A stretch of DNA of 64,000 bases from Candidatus Thioglobus autotrophicus (GTDB lineage: Bacteria; Pseudomonadota; Gammaproteobacteria; PS1; Pseudothioglobaceae): assembly GCF_001293165.1 (NCBI RefSeq), contig NZ_CP010552.1, positions 620,001 to 684,000 on the forward strand, read 5' to 3'. Positions 1 through 8,050 of this stretch are shown here, piece by piece. How positions within the stretch are numbered: the first letter of the stretch is position 1; each line of letters starts with the position of its first letter. Made by a program: the position numbers and the translations under genes. The notes under the pieces were generated by a model. That model made no database searches. It was not told the DNA's origin and saw only the letters and a program-made list of their open reading frames with translations.

Positions 1-1688
1 CATAATTCTTCTAAAGATTCGGTATCAAAAGCATGCAGCATGCCGTCATTAGCAGCTGCATAAATCACCTCTTTTCTACTTACATTGGCAGCAATAAAAT
101 CAGAATATGGCTTAGTTCTGGTTTTTTTATAATATGCTCTAGACTTCTCAGAGGTGCTTGTATCAGAATTACTAGGCGGTATGGAAAGCACTAAATTTGC
201 ATGATAAATATCGGCTAACTTCCAGTCTCGTTCTTCTGTAAAGTTAGCATCTCCATCTTCATCATAAGAATCATGCCCTCTTATAAAATTAACGATATCA
301 TCCACTTCATCATCAACTGCTATTTCGGTATCTCTATATAAGGCAGTTTTAAGAACACTACGATTAGTTGTTGTAAAATTGTCATTACCTTTTGTAGAGG
401 TTAGCACTCCATTTGTTGCTGTCCAAATATTTCTTTTAGAGGGTTTTTTATCTCTTAATAAAACACCCGCATCAATCGCAATAGATGTTGATACATCGCC
501 TTTATTATCGCCATCAGTAATTAAATCTCTTCTATATAAGTGTCCCTTCCACTGCTGATCTTTTCTGTATTCAAAAGTTGTGTTATACAACCTATCCTTA
601 TAAGCTAAAATTTTTCCAGTCGCTTGCACTCTATCCAGGCTTGGCAAAGTTGCAGCCTTTGGTGGTAAATCGGTAGCCAGCTTAACGCCGCTCACCCCTT
701 TAAATGCAAAAATAAAGGTAATTCCATCTCTTGAAGCTCTAGATGCTCCTAATGAATAAAGATCAGCACCAACGGCCTTAATAGCTTCTAGTGCTTTCAC
801 TCGTGTATTAGCCACACCGTAATACATCATAAATGAAACAGACTCACCACACTTTAAATCAGGAAATTGAAAGGTAAAAGAAGATCCATGATCTTGAGGT
901 CCATTATGATCAAAATCAACATTCTTTGTGCTTCCTCTCCATGATAAATTTCTACATCCTCGTAACGGATCAGGGGTCTCAAAACCATTATCACATGACT
1001 CAATTAGCTTTGGAAAGCTTGAAGCTGCTATAGATTTACTAACACCGCCATGACTTACATACTCCCGAAACTCCGTAGGTGGAATATCCCAGTCCATGGT
1101 TCTTCTATAACGGACATTGTTTACCACCCCATCTGAGATATTGCTAATGGTAACTAGCCCTTGAAAAAGCGTATGTTGTGCTTCTGGTGCAGGCCCATAA
1201 TCATGAGTGATTTGTAATATTTCACTGTCTTTAATAGGCGTTGACCCATATCCAGTCGGGCCCATCTTAGTTACCGATTTAATATTAGCGATACTAGGCT
1301 CAAATGAATCAAGCGTTAAGCCGTAAATACCACCCGTATCAACAGCCGCTCTCCCGACATAACCATTGCCGCTTACGCCCCAGCCTTCGCACAAACAGCC
1401 AGGAGAGGTGGCATCTTGCCAACTACCCACTGCCCTGCTTTTTCCACTTGGCCATTTATACGCCAACCCTGTTGCACCGGCATTAGAGACTATATTTCCA
1501 GTTCGTGTATTTAGATGGCCATGCTTATTAACGCCCAAAGCTATTGTTCGACTTTCAGAAACAACAGAGTTGTAAATAATTGCTCCTGTGGTTACATCAG
1601 AATATCGATGCCACGAATAAGTTTGCATTGATAGTAACAACAAAGACACTAATAAAATTATATTTTGATAAATTTTAAAATTTTTCAT
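1..1688 (-). CDS. pilY1: PilY1-like type IV pilus protein (3' end beyond window)
   Basis: The open frame starts at an ATG (1686-1688) preceded by an AGAAAGG ribosome site and runs off the left edge, so about 562 codons are visible. The first ~25 residues are a signal peptide (MKNFKIYQNIILLVSLLLLS). The next ~300 residues form an exported domain I do not recognise, with a conserved-looking YRRTMDWDIPPTEF stretch. The last visible residues, AANDGMLHAFD, are the hallmark of the PilY1 C-terminal propeller domain. PilY1 proteins are pilus-tip or surface proteins that aid pilus assembly and adhesion. The gene is last in the minor-pilin cluster, 13 bp after pilX. The N-terminal part lacks an obvious von Willebrand A domain, so it is a variant PilY1. 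Polarity from the IS in pilW could reduce its expression. Confidence 0.85.
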   Translation of the reverse strand, partial: MKNFKIYQNIILLVSLLLLSMQTYSWHRYSDVTTGAIIYNSVVSESRTIALGVNKHGHLNTRTGNIVSNAGATGLAYKWPSGKSRAVGSWQDATSPGCLCEGWGVSGNGYVGRAAVDTGGIYGLTLDSFEPSIANIKSVTKMGPTGYGSTPIKDSEILQITHDYGPAPEAQHTLFQGLVTISNISDGVVNNVRYRRTMDWDIPPTEFREYVSHGGVSKSIAASSFPKLIESCDNGFETPDPLRGCRNLSWRGSTKNVDFDHNGPQDHGSSFTFQFPDLKCGESVSFMMYYGVANTRVKALEAIKAVGADLYSLGASRASRDGITFIFAFKGVSGVKLATDLPPKAATLPSLDRVQATGKILAYKDRLYNTTFEYRKDQQWKGHLYRRDLITDGDNKGDVSTSIAIDAGVLLRDKKPSKRNIWTATNGVLTSTKGNDNFTTTNRSVLKTALYRDTEIAVDDEVDDIVNFIRGHDSYDEDGDANFTEERDWKLADIYHANLVLSIPPSNSDTSTSEKSRAYYKKTRTKPYSDFIAANVSRKEVIYAAANDGMLHAFDTESLEEL

Positions 1689-1701
1689 AATAATTACCTT
1701 T

Positions 1702-2292
1702 CTAATTAATTTTAACTATTTCTTCAACAATGGTTACATTTGGGTTATCTGAGTCACAACTACTCGAACTAGTCACACATGCTTTTGATCGAATCTTGTA
1801 ATAAGAAATGTTAGAAATTATCACTCCTGTTCCAGCATCATCACTAACATCGTACCCCTCCTCTCCGTCGCCTGAGCCACTACCACTAACACTACCGCCT
1901 TCAGTCTCAGTTGAAACTGTACTTAAGCGAATAACTTCACACCGATAATAATGGGTACTCAATCGACTATCACTCGTCACGCTACTATCTATTCGTATTG
2001 GAGAATCGCCCATATATTTTTCACCAATAACCTTACAGACTGAACCTTCTGCAAAGCCCTCACAAGGGGTGCGAATTTCTTTTTCCGCGTTCAACCAGCG
2101 CTTAGCTTCAGCAATACAAGACTCTGCCGAATAAAGTGTTTCGCTGTTGCTGTTGTTCGACCTTACTTGATTTGCTGTTTTTTTTGTTTCATAAAATAAC
2201 CCAATCCCCATAGTCGTCATCACCAGCAGTAACACCAGTGTAATAATGATAACAAAGCCTTCTCGTGATGAATGTTGAACTATAGGTTTCAT
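1702..2292 (-). CDS. pilX: Type IV pilus minor pilin PilX-like
   Basis: The protein has 196 residues. Near the N-terminus SREGFVIIITLVLLLVMTTM is a short basic stretch followed by a long hydrophobic helix, as in PilX proteins, which join the tip complex that primes pilus assembly. YSAESCIAEAKRW matches the second half of the PilX N-terminal region. The C-terminal part is low in recognisable motifs, has a Gly/Ser/Glu-rich linker near residues 130-150, and contains several Cys that may form disulfides. Its ATG overlaps the pilW stop (ATGA), indicating translational coupling, and the PilY1-like gene follows. Assignment rests on N-terminal pattern and gene order. Confidence 0.8.
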   Translation of the reverse strand: MKPIVQHSSREGFVIIITLVLLLVMTTMGIGLFYETKKTANQVRSNNSNSETLYSAESCIAEAKRWLNAEKEIRTPCEGFAEGSVCKVIGEKYMGDSPIRIDSSVTSDSRLSTHYYRCEVIRLSTVSTETEGGSVSGSGSGDGEEGYDVSDDAGTGVIISNISYYKIRSKACVTSSSSCDSDNPNVTIVEEIVKIN

Positions 2293-3650
2293 AAAAGAAT
2301 ATTCCTAACTGCAACCGTTGAGAAAAAAACGTTGCGTTTATACTTGTCATTAAACTCAAAGTTGTAATTGCCAATATGATGCTCTTCATCTGTCACTTTG
2401 GTATAGGGTTTATTATCAGAATGAAGCTTATTTTTTGACCTGAGAGTAAGCTTAATATTGACCAATGATTCTTTGCCAGTTCTATTATTTTTAAACGCTA
2501 ATGCGCGTACACCAATCACCGTTCCTCTAGTATTTCTATTTGTCTCTTGAATGCCCCATTCACCTGTGGATGGATTGTATACCCGTATAATGCCGCCAAT
2601 TGATGCGCCTGTATAAAGGAGGCCATCAGGTCCAAATGCCAATGCGGTTACATCAATCACCGTTCCTCTAGTATTTCTATTTATCTCTTGAATGCCCCAT
2701 TCACCTGTGACCGGGTTATATGCTCTTATAATGCCTGTATTTGATCCTGTATAAAGTAAACCATCAGATCCAAACGCTAATGCGCGTACACCAATCACCG
2801 TTCCTCTAGTATTTCTATTTGTCTCTTGAATGCCCCATTCACCTGTGGATGGATTGTATACCCGTATAATGCCGCCAATTGATGCGCCTGTATAAAGGAG
2901 GCCATCAGGTCCAAATGCCAATGCGGTTACATCAATCACCGTTCCTCTAGTATTTCTATTTATCTCTTGAATGCCCCATTCACCTGTGACCGGGTTATAT
3001 GCTCTTATAATGCCTGTATTTGATCCTGTATAAAGGAGGCCATCAGGTCCAAATGCCAATGCGGTTACACCAATCACCGTTCCTCTAGTATTTCTATTTG
3101 TCTCTTGAATGCCCCATTCACCTGTGGATGGATTGTATACCCGTATAATGCCGCCAATTGATGCGCCTGTATAAAGGAGGCCATCAGGTCCAAATGCCAA
3201 TGCGGTTACATCAATCACCGTTCCTCTAGTATTTCTATTTATCTCTTGAATGCCCCATTCACCTGTGACCGGGTTATATGCTCTTATAATGCCTGTATTT
3301 GATCCTGTATATAAATTATAAATATTAGTAATATTAGAAAACTGTAAATCCTCAACAAAATCAGCTAACACTTGTTCAGTGCCACTTTCTTCTGTTGCAA
3401 GTATTGTTCCATCTCTTCCAAGTACGTCAATTTTTTTATACAAACGATAACGAGTGGTGTCACTATCTAAAAGCTCATAATCAACCTTCTCTTTGCCTGG
3501 AAACTCTCTTACTGAATAAGCGATTCTTTTACGCTCTACACCATCTTCTGCATCTGTGGAATGATCATAAATAACACTTACACCGTCACAACAAACGTTA
3601 TTACTTTCACTTAATACTAGTTGACTGGTAATACCGGTAGAAAAAATCTT
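2289..3650 (-). pseudogene. pilW: pilW 3' part, separated from its start by an IS and carrying six propeller-like repeats
   Basis: This is the downstream piece of pilW. The frame is open from the IS edge to the stop. Removing the IS and one 8-bp duplication joins it in frame to the 5' part at 4391-4623, giving a 528-residue protein. No ATG starts this fragment: a TTG at 3441-3443 is the first plausible start, and the transposase TGA sits just upstream in the same frame. Around the repeats the sequence looks like an ordinary PilW C-terminal domain (VLADFVEDLQFSN before, VNIKLTLRSKNK after). Between them are 274 residues of repeats. Without the repeats the protein would be about 254 residues, a normal PilW size. 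The gene is probably inactive unless the IS excises. Confidence 0.85.
2490..3311 (-). repeat. Three 279-bp tandem units encoding six propeller-like repeats inside PilW
   Basis: Six repeats alternate between a 46-residue form (YTGSNTGIIRAYNPVTGEWG, then INRNTRG and ALAFGPDGLL) and a 47-residue form (YTGASIGGIIRVYNPSTGEW, then TNRNTRG and ALAFGPDGLL). Each pair is 279 bp, a multiple of three, so copy-number change keeps the frame. Matching landmarks recur at 2512, 2791 and 3070, exactly 279 bp apart. DNA identity is nearly complete, so the expansion is recent or homogenised. One junction repeat shares variants (RALAF, and FGSDGLL) that partly match the terminal repeat, suggesting recombination between units. 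The GPDGLLYTG and YNPxTGEW pattern resembles blades of WD40/NHL/Kelch-type propellers; the fold is inferred. Confidence 0.85.
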
Positions 3651-4390
3651 GGGTCATGACAACTTAAGCGACTCTTTTCTAAACATTCCAAGCAAAACTT
3701 TATAAATATTTTGCTTGCGATTATTAAATCTAAATTCGCATTCTTTTAAGTGTAAATTAAACATACTTTTATCCATTCCTTTAAACTTTACCAATCTATT
3801 TTTAGCATAACCCCAGAATGATTCAATTCCATTAATATGTGAATTACCTCTGGCAAATTCATTCTTACTATGATGCACTCTAAAGTGCTTCTTATAATCA
3901 AAATCTACAAGCCCATTATACCCGCGCCATCCATCTGAATGAATAACGCTATCAATACTAGTCTTACCCTTGATAATCCTTTGCAGGGTGGCGCTACTAC
4001 AGTCTGGAACTATTTCAGTGTACACTTGATCGCCACGTTTCAATAAACCAAATACTATTGTTTTACCCCTGGCACCACGGCCGCGTTTTCCGCGGACGCG
4101 CCGTGCGCCAAAATAACTTTCGTCAACTTCAATCTGACCCACTAAAGGATCAGATTGAAGCAAAGATAACTCTAAAATTCTAAGTCTAATAGCAGTTAAA
4201 TATTTGTTAATTGTTTGCCTGCTTAAACTTGTTAAATGAGAGATTTGAGTTGCACTCGAATCCTCAGAAAACAACAAAATTATTTGCCTAAATTTGGCCT
4301 CTGAAATACGTGAACGAATCACATACTTGTTTTTTACTTTCATGACGGTACTTTAACAGGTTTTTAAACATGCTTAAGTTGTCATGACCC
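3651..4390 (-). mobile_element. IS1595-family (IS1016-type) insertion sequence, copy 1, in pilW
   Basis: The element is 740 bp. Its 19-bp terminal inverted repeats are perfect: GGGTCATGACAACTTAAGC at the left end and its complement at the right end. It is flanked by an exact 8-bp target duplication, AAAATCTT (3643-3650 and 4391-4398); 8-bp duplications are typical of the IS1595 family. It carries one transposase gene. It differs from copy 2 by one base (T at 4044, C at 27854), which is synonymous. Intact ends, intact duplication and near identity show recent transposition. Confidence 0.97.
3654..4343 (-). CDS. IS1595-family transposase (IS1016 group)
   Basis: The 229-residue protein begins with a helix-turn-helix-like region (residues ~25-55, ATQISHLTSLSRQTINKYL). 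The DDE-type catalytic domain follows, with VDESYFGARRVRGKRGRGAR, HSDGWRGY and HINGIESFWGYAKN as the acidic and Asn/Glu landmarks of the ISXO2-like transposase domain. The short length without an N-terminal zinc ribbon fits the IS1016 subgroup. The stop codon TGA lies inside the terminal inverted repeat. It appears intact, with no frameshift, and its protein is identical to that of copy 2. Confidence 0.95.
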   Translation of the reverse strand: MKVKNKYVIRSRISEAKFRQIILLFSEDSSATQISHLTSLSRQTINKYLTAIRLRILELSLLQSDPLVGQIEVDESYFGARRVRGKRGRGARGKTIVFGLLKRGDQVYTEIVPDCSSATLQRIIKGKTSIDSVIHSDGWRGYNGLVDFDYKKHFRVHHSKNEFARGNSHINGIESFWGYAKNRLVKFKGMDKSMFNLHLKECEFRFNNRKQNIYKVLLGMFRKESLKLS

Positions 4391-4623
4391 AAAATCTTAT
4401 TTCCTGAAGAGTCTCGATGCTCATACCCTGCCATACGAATATCGCGCTCAATAATTCGCATAATAGCTCTACCCGAGGTATGCATATCAGCAATGCCAAT
4501 GTTCTTTTCATATTGGGTTTTCACCATATCGTATGAGGCATAAGCAGCAATAATAACGATTGAACTAACAGCAAGTGCCACTAGCATTTCAACCAAAGTA
4601 AAGGCTTTTCTATTCAGCAACAT
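4288..4623 (-). pseudogene. pilW: pilW 5' part, truncated by the IS
   Basis: Genuine pilW sequence spans 4391-4623 and encodes about 77 residues. KAFTLVEMLVALAVSSIVII is a classic class III signal and pilin helix with the conserved Glu5 after the processing site. RAIMRIIERDIRMAGYEH is the PilW landmark that follows. After residue 77 the frame enters the IS and stops at 4288, adding about 33 foreign residues, for a 111-residue product. PilW joins PilV and PilX in the minor-pilin priming complex. The start overlaps the pilV end by 14 nt. The truncated product would keep the membrane helix but lose the globular head. Confidence 0.88.
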
Positions 4624-5065
4624 TGAACACCCTCTTAATTACAACCGTATTTTTATCACGCTTACCACTTAATTTTATCAGCACGACATAAACATCTTTT
4701 CCATCAATTGTTTTTCTAACAACACGAATTTTTCTATCACCCGTGGTTCTTTCACCCATTTTTTTGCACCAACTTTTTAATCGGTTAAGATGATCTTCGG
4801 TTGATGCTGTTAGTGTCATATCATCACACCTAGTAACAAGATCTTTACCTTCATAAAAGCTAGCAACAGTAGATAAGTCTTTCTTTTCACTGTGTAGTGT
4901 TTCAATAATTTCACTGGCGTGGTAATTAGATTTTTCTTTATCAATAGAATCGTTCATTACTCGATTAGAAGTAGCAACTAGAGAATACACTCCCGCAAAT
5001 CCAATGGCCAGAATAACCACTGAAACCAGTACCTCAACGAGTGTAAATGCTGACTTATTGTTCAT
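4610..5065 (-). CDS. pilV: Type IV pilus minor pilin PilV
   Basis: The 151-residue protein starts NNKSAFTLVEVLVSVVILAI, a prepilin leader cut by PilD before Phe, with Glu5 and a hydrophobic helix. GFAGVYSLVATSNRV and the later hydrophilic domain fit PilV, which works in the minor-pilin tip complex with FimT/FimU, PilW and PilX. Two to three Cys residues in the head domain could form a disulfide. The gene lies between fimT and pilW on the same strand and overlaps pilW by 14 nt, so the cluster is probably one operon. Name is from the leader pattern, length and order. Confidence 0.85.
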   Translation of the reverse strand: MNNKSAFTLVEVLVSVVILAIGFAGVYSLVATSNRVMNDSIDKEKSNYHASEIIETLHSEKKDLSTVASFYEGKDLVTRCDDMTLTASTEDHLNRLKSWCKKMGERTTGDRKIRVVRKTIDGKDVYVVLIKLSGKRDKNTVVIKRVFNVAE

Positions 5066-5077
5066 ATTTAAATAATC

Positions 5078-5635
5078 CTACATTTCCTGCCATGGCAGAC
5101 TAGCGCTTTCAGAGATTTTCACTCTTTTAAACTCTTGAATAAAGCCTGTTGCACCAAAGATATTATTTTTATATTCATATTTTTTTCCACCATTGTCAAA
5201 CTCTCCACCACATTGACGAGTAATAGTATAGCTTGCAGTAGTTGCACTACCATCCGCATGGAAGCACGTATTAATTGTGGAATCTGTTAAAGAGCTTTTG
5301 CCAATATCAGTAGTAAATGTATCGATAATACCCACTCCTGTAATGTCAGCTCCGCAACTACTTTTTATACCTTGTGGTCCCACCTTGACAGATACCAAAG
5401 CATTAACACCACTTCTATCAACAACAGCCATAATGGAGCTATTACGATTGACAGCTTCTGAGCGAAGCGTAGATAAAAAACCATTCAACTTAGAAAAATC
5501 ATTTTTGACATCTTGACGGCAATACCAGCCATTTAAATTAGGGGCTGCCACCCCTGCTAAAATACCTAACACAGCGATCACTACTAATAATTCAATTAGT
5601 GTAAATGAAAGTCGATCACCCTTAATGGGCGCCAT
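5078..5635 (-). CDS. fimT: GspH/FimT-family minor pilin
   Basis: SFTLIELLVVIAVLGILAGV near the start is a prepilin leader plus helix, and the rest fits the GspH/FimT pseudopilin domain (FSKLNGFLSTLRSEAVNRNS is the characteristic segment). I chose the ATG at 5633-5635; an upstream TTG at 5638 is also possible. The start overlaps the pilT end by 14 nt, suggesting coupling. The product would be 185 residues and act as a minor pilin near the pilus tip. Four Cys in the head could form disulfides. FimT of some bacteria binds DNA during natural transformation; nothing here shows whether this one does. Confidence 0.85.
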   Translation of the reverse strand: MAPIKGDRLSFTLIELLVVIAVLGILAGVAAPNLNGWYCRQDVKNDFSKLNGFLSTLRSEAVNRNSSIMAVVDRSGVNALVSVKVGPQGIKSSCGADITGVGIIDTFTTDIGKSSLTDSTINTCFHADGSATTASYTITRQCGGEFDNGGKKYEYKNNIFGATGFIQEFKRVKISESASLPWQEM

Positions 5636-6635
5636 CAACGCCTTCCTGGGTTACCTGTCCACTTGCTATTAATTGCTCGATAGCATGATCCATTGTCACC
5701 ATGCCTTCGCCTCGGGCTGTTTGCATAATAGATTCAATTTGGAAAATCTTGCCTTCACGAATAAGGTTTCTAACTGCATGATTACACACCATAATTTCAA
5801 AGGCTGCTGCGCGTCCTTGTCCATCTGCAGTTTTAAATAAGCGCTGTGTCGCCACCATTTGCAAAGATTGTGAAAGTTGCGCCCGAACTTGACCTTGTTG
5901 TTCAGCGGGAAATACATCGATAATTCGGTTAATGGTATTTGGCGCGCCAGAAGTATGCAATGTGCCAAATACTAAATGCCCCGTTTCAGCGGCGGTAAGC
6001 GCCAGCTGAATGGTTTCACGATCACGCATTTCACCTACTAAAATTACATCAGGATCTTCACGCAATGATGCACGAAGTGCACTTGCAAATGATTGCGCAT
6101 CACGCCCCACTTCACGTTGAGATACTGTACATTCTTTAGAATGATGGATGTATTCGATTGGATCTTCTACAGTAAGAATATGACCTTTACGTGTTGCATT
6201 GATCTCACCAATAATAGCAGCAAGAGAAGTGGACTTACCCGAGCCTGTTGGCCCAGTAACCAAGATTAAGCCATTGGGCTTTTCAGCCATTTCTTGCATA
6301 ATGAATGGTAATTTAAGCGATTCCATGGTGGGGATTTCAGTTTCAATTTTTCTGAGTACGGCTGAAAGGCCATCAGAGGTGTAGAAGAAATTGACACGAA
6401 AACGATAATTTCCAACTTCAATGGCTAAATCGACATCGCGAATTTCATCAAGGTGAGTTTTTTGATCTTCTGTGAGCACGTTATTAGCGAACTCCTTAAG
6501 TGCTTGTGCAGATATGATATCTTCACTCGGTTTAGTCATCTCGCCATTAATACGCAGAATTAACGGCTGATCCTCCTTAAGATGAATATCAGAAAATTTA
6601 TATTCATTAGCATATCGCTCTATAACATCAAACAT
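5622..6635 (-). CDS. pilT: Type IV pilus retraction ATPase PilT
   Basis: The protein is about 337 residues, near the usual PilT length. It has an N-terminal PAS-like region beginning with SDIHL, Walker A GPTGSGKST near residue 120, an Asp box around VEDPIEY, Walker B DVILVGEMRD, and the C-terminal VRNLIREGK motif of PilT (AIRNLIRE in relatives), which separates it from PilU. It is a cytoplasmic hexameric ATPase that depolymerises pili. The ATG at 6633-6635 has a GGGGA ribosome site five bases away and is preferred over a TTG four codons upstream. It leads the minor-pilin cluster; pilD diverges from it. Confidence 0.93.
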   Translation of the reverse strand: MFDVIERYANEYKFSDIHLKEDQPLILRINGEMTKPSEDIISAQALKEFANNVLTEDQKTHLDEIRDVDLAIEVGNYRFRVNFFYTSDGLSAVLRKIETEIPTMESLKLPFIMQEMAEKPNGLILVTGPTGSGKSTSLAAIIGEINATRKGHILTVEDPIEYIHHSKECTVSQREVGRDAQSFASALRASLREDPDVILVGEMRDRETIQLALTAAETGHLVFGTLHTSGAPNTINRIIDVFPAEQQGQVRAQLSQSLQMVATQRLFKTADGQGRAAAFEIMVCNHAVRNLIREGKIFQIESIMQTARGEGMVTMDHAIEQLIASGQVTQEGVDGAH

Positions 6636-6712
6636 CACATTCCCCAAAAAAAATGACTTACTATTTATATGAATTTTTATTGTAGCATTAAACTGAGCAT
6701 TATTCAGCTAAA

Positions 6713-7480
6713 ATGGCTCATATGGGCATCTATTTAATTGCATTTGCAGTCGGACTAATTTTTGGTTCATTCTTAAATATGCTGATTCACCGACTTCCTC
6801 TAGGTGTTTCTCTGTTTGATCCTATTGGTTCTGAATGCCCACACTGTCATTATCAAATTAAGTGGTATGAAAATATCCCTGTTATTTCTTATTTGTTTTT
6901 AAAAGGAAAGTGCTCTAGTTGCTCTGGACAGATATCTATTGTTTATCCTATTGTTGAGCTAATTACTGGTGTAGTCACTGTATTACTTTACCAACATCAA
7001 TGGTTTGATGTAGATCTGATATTAACTATTGTGCTGTTCTACACACTGATTGTACTTTCATTCATTGATTTTAAATATAAAGCTGTGCCTGATTATTTAC
7101 TCATCATCGTACTACTACTCACTTTGATTGTTGGCGATTGGAAAAATACCTTAATCTTTATGGGTGGCTTTGTTTTATTAGAACTCATTCTAACTTTCTA
7201 TATTCAAACCATCAAGGCAAAAATTACCAAAAACAAGGAGCTAGAAAATCAAAGGGCACTCGGTGAAGGTGATATGCCCATTGCTGGAGTAATTGGTGGC
7301 TTACTAGGAGTTCACTTAGGAATTTCTGCCATATTCCTCGCCACTATACTTGCGCTTATTCCTGCTATTTATGGACTGATAGTCAAGAAAGAAATAGAAA
7401 CCCCATTTATTCCTTTTTTATCTTTAGGCTTACTCATCACTCTAATAACTGGGTTTAATTTGTTCACCTTATTCATCTAA
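6713..7480 (+). CDS. pilD: Prepilin peptidase/N-methyltransferase PilD
   Basis: This 255-residue inner-membrane protein cleaves leaders of type IV prepilins and methylates the new N-terminus. It has the GSFLNMLIHRLP start, two CxxC pairs (C42/C45 and C67/C70) of the cytosolic zinc-binding loop, and the two catalytic Asp residues in FIDFKYKAVPD (D119) and GEGD (D187). About seven or eight hydrophobic segments are visible. The usual second motif is GxGDxK; here Met-Pro-Ile follows the Asp. No strong ribosome site precedes the ATG at 6713; the in-frame ATG at 6722 is an alternative. It diverges from the pilT cluster, whose products are its substrates. Confidence 0.92.
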   Translation: MAHMGIYLIAFAVGLIFGSFLNMLIHRLPLGVSLFDPIGSECPHCHYQIKWYENIPVISYLFLKGKCSSCSGQISIVYPIVELITGVVTVLLYQHQWFDVDLILTIVLFYTLIVLSFIDFKYKAVPDYLLIIVLLLTLIVGDWKNTLIFMGGFVLLELILTFYIQTIKAKITKNKELENQRALGEGDMPIAGVIGGLLGVHLGISAIFLATILALIPAIYGLIVKKEIETPFIPFLSLGLLITLITGFNLFTLFI

Positions 7481-7705
7481 AAATCGATGACAACATTTTG
7501 ACAACATGCATTCCAAATCATACCAAAACACGCCAAGTTGAATTTTAAAAATACTTTAGTGGCAGTGTATACTGGGATATAGCATTATACAAGTCAGGTT
7601 CGAGCCCCGTTTCTCGATTTCTTGACAGATCTTTTTATCAAGAGCTATTTTCACTATAAAATTCGATAAAAAGTTTCACTACATTTTCACTACATCTATC
7701 ATAAA

Positions 7706-7767
7706 CATAGTTAAATACAGGCAATAACAATTTCAAAAACCCTTATACAGCGCTGTATTTAACTGTG
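7706..7767. repeat. Long inverted repeat
   Basis: CATAGTTAAATACAG (7706-7720) and CTGTATTTAACTGTG (7753-7767) pair over 15 positions with one G-T type mismatch, separated by 32 bases. It lies between the two tRNA 3'-end-like pieces and could be a recombinase or protein binding site or a hairpin. No T-run follows, so it is not a standard terminator. Confidence 0.6.
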
Positions 7768-7780
7768 CAATACATTGAAA

Positions 7781-7809
7781 ACAGGATTCAAATCCCTGTC
7801 CCTCCACCA
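7781..7809 (+). other. tRNA 3'-end-like fragment (possible attachment-site remnant)
   Basis: The sequence has a T-loop-like GATTCAAATCC, a partial stem and the terminal CCTCCACCA expected of a tRNA or tmRNA 3' end. The T-stem has a mismatch, and no D-arm or anticodon arm lies upstream, so it is not a functional tRNA. Integrating elements commonly recombine into tRNA 3' ends and leave such pieces. Confidence 0.5.
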
Positions 7810-8050
7810 TATTATTGCTTTTATACATTGAGAGTATTAACTCCCAATAATCTCTTTATCAGCAACCCAGAAACTCTGGCTTATCGCCTTCACTGTTTAA
7901 ACTGAAAATACCAACTGTTTCTTGATTTTCAAGTGATGAAATAATGCTTGGGCGTTTTTTCTCATTAAGAAATTTTTTAGCTTATACTGTCATTAAAAAC
8001 TGGGGCACACCCCCTTATATTCTGATCATTGTCTTTTTCTGGGGAGTTAG

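Larger units (their letters stand above)
7481..8050. other. Intergenic region with tRNA-like fragments and short direct repeats
   Basis: No intact gene lies in these 570 bases. Visible parts are two sets of short direct repeats (TGACAAC at 7488-7507; TTTCACTACA at 7674-7695), two tRNA 3'-end-like pieces (7591-7610 and 7781-7809), and a 15-bp imperfect inverted repeat. The minus strand from about 7981 to 7859 is open and ends in EGDKPEFLGC before a TGA; it has no good start and may be the decayed tail of a lost gene. The last ~70 bases include a TATACT box (7984-7989) and a GGGGAG ribosome site for the gene at 8051. Confidence 0.6.

Noticed and set aside
2490-3311. CRISPR array
   Set aside because: The repeats are contiguous 279-bp coding units with no unique spacers between short repeats.
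7591-7809. Functional tRNA or tmRNA genes
   Set aside because: Only T-arm and 3'-end-like pieces are present; no acceptor 5' strand, D-arm or anticodon arm can be formed.
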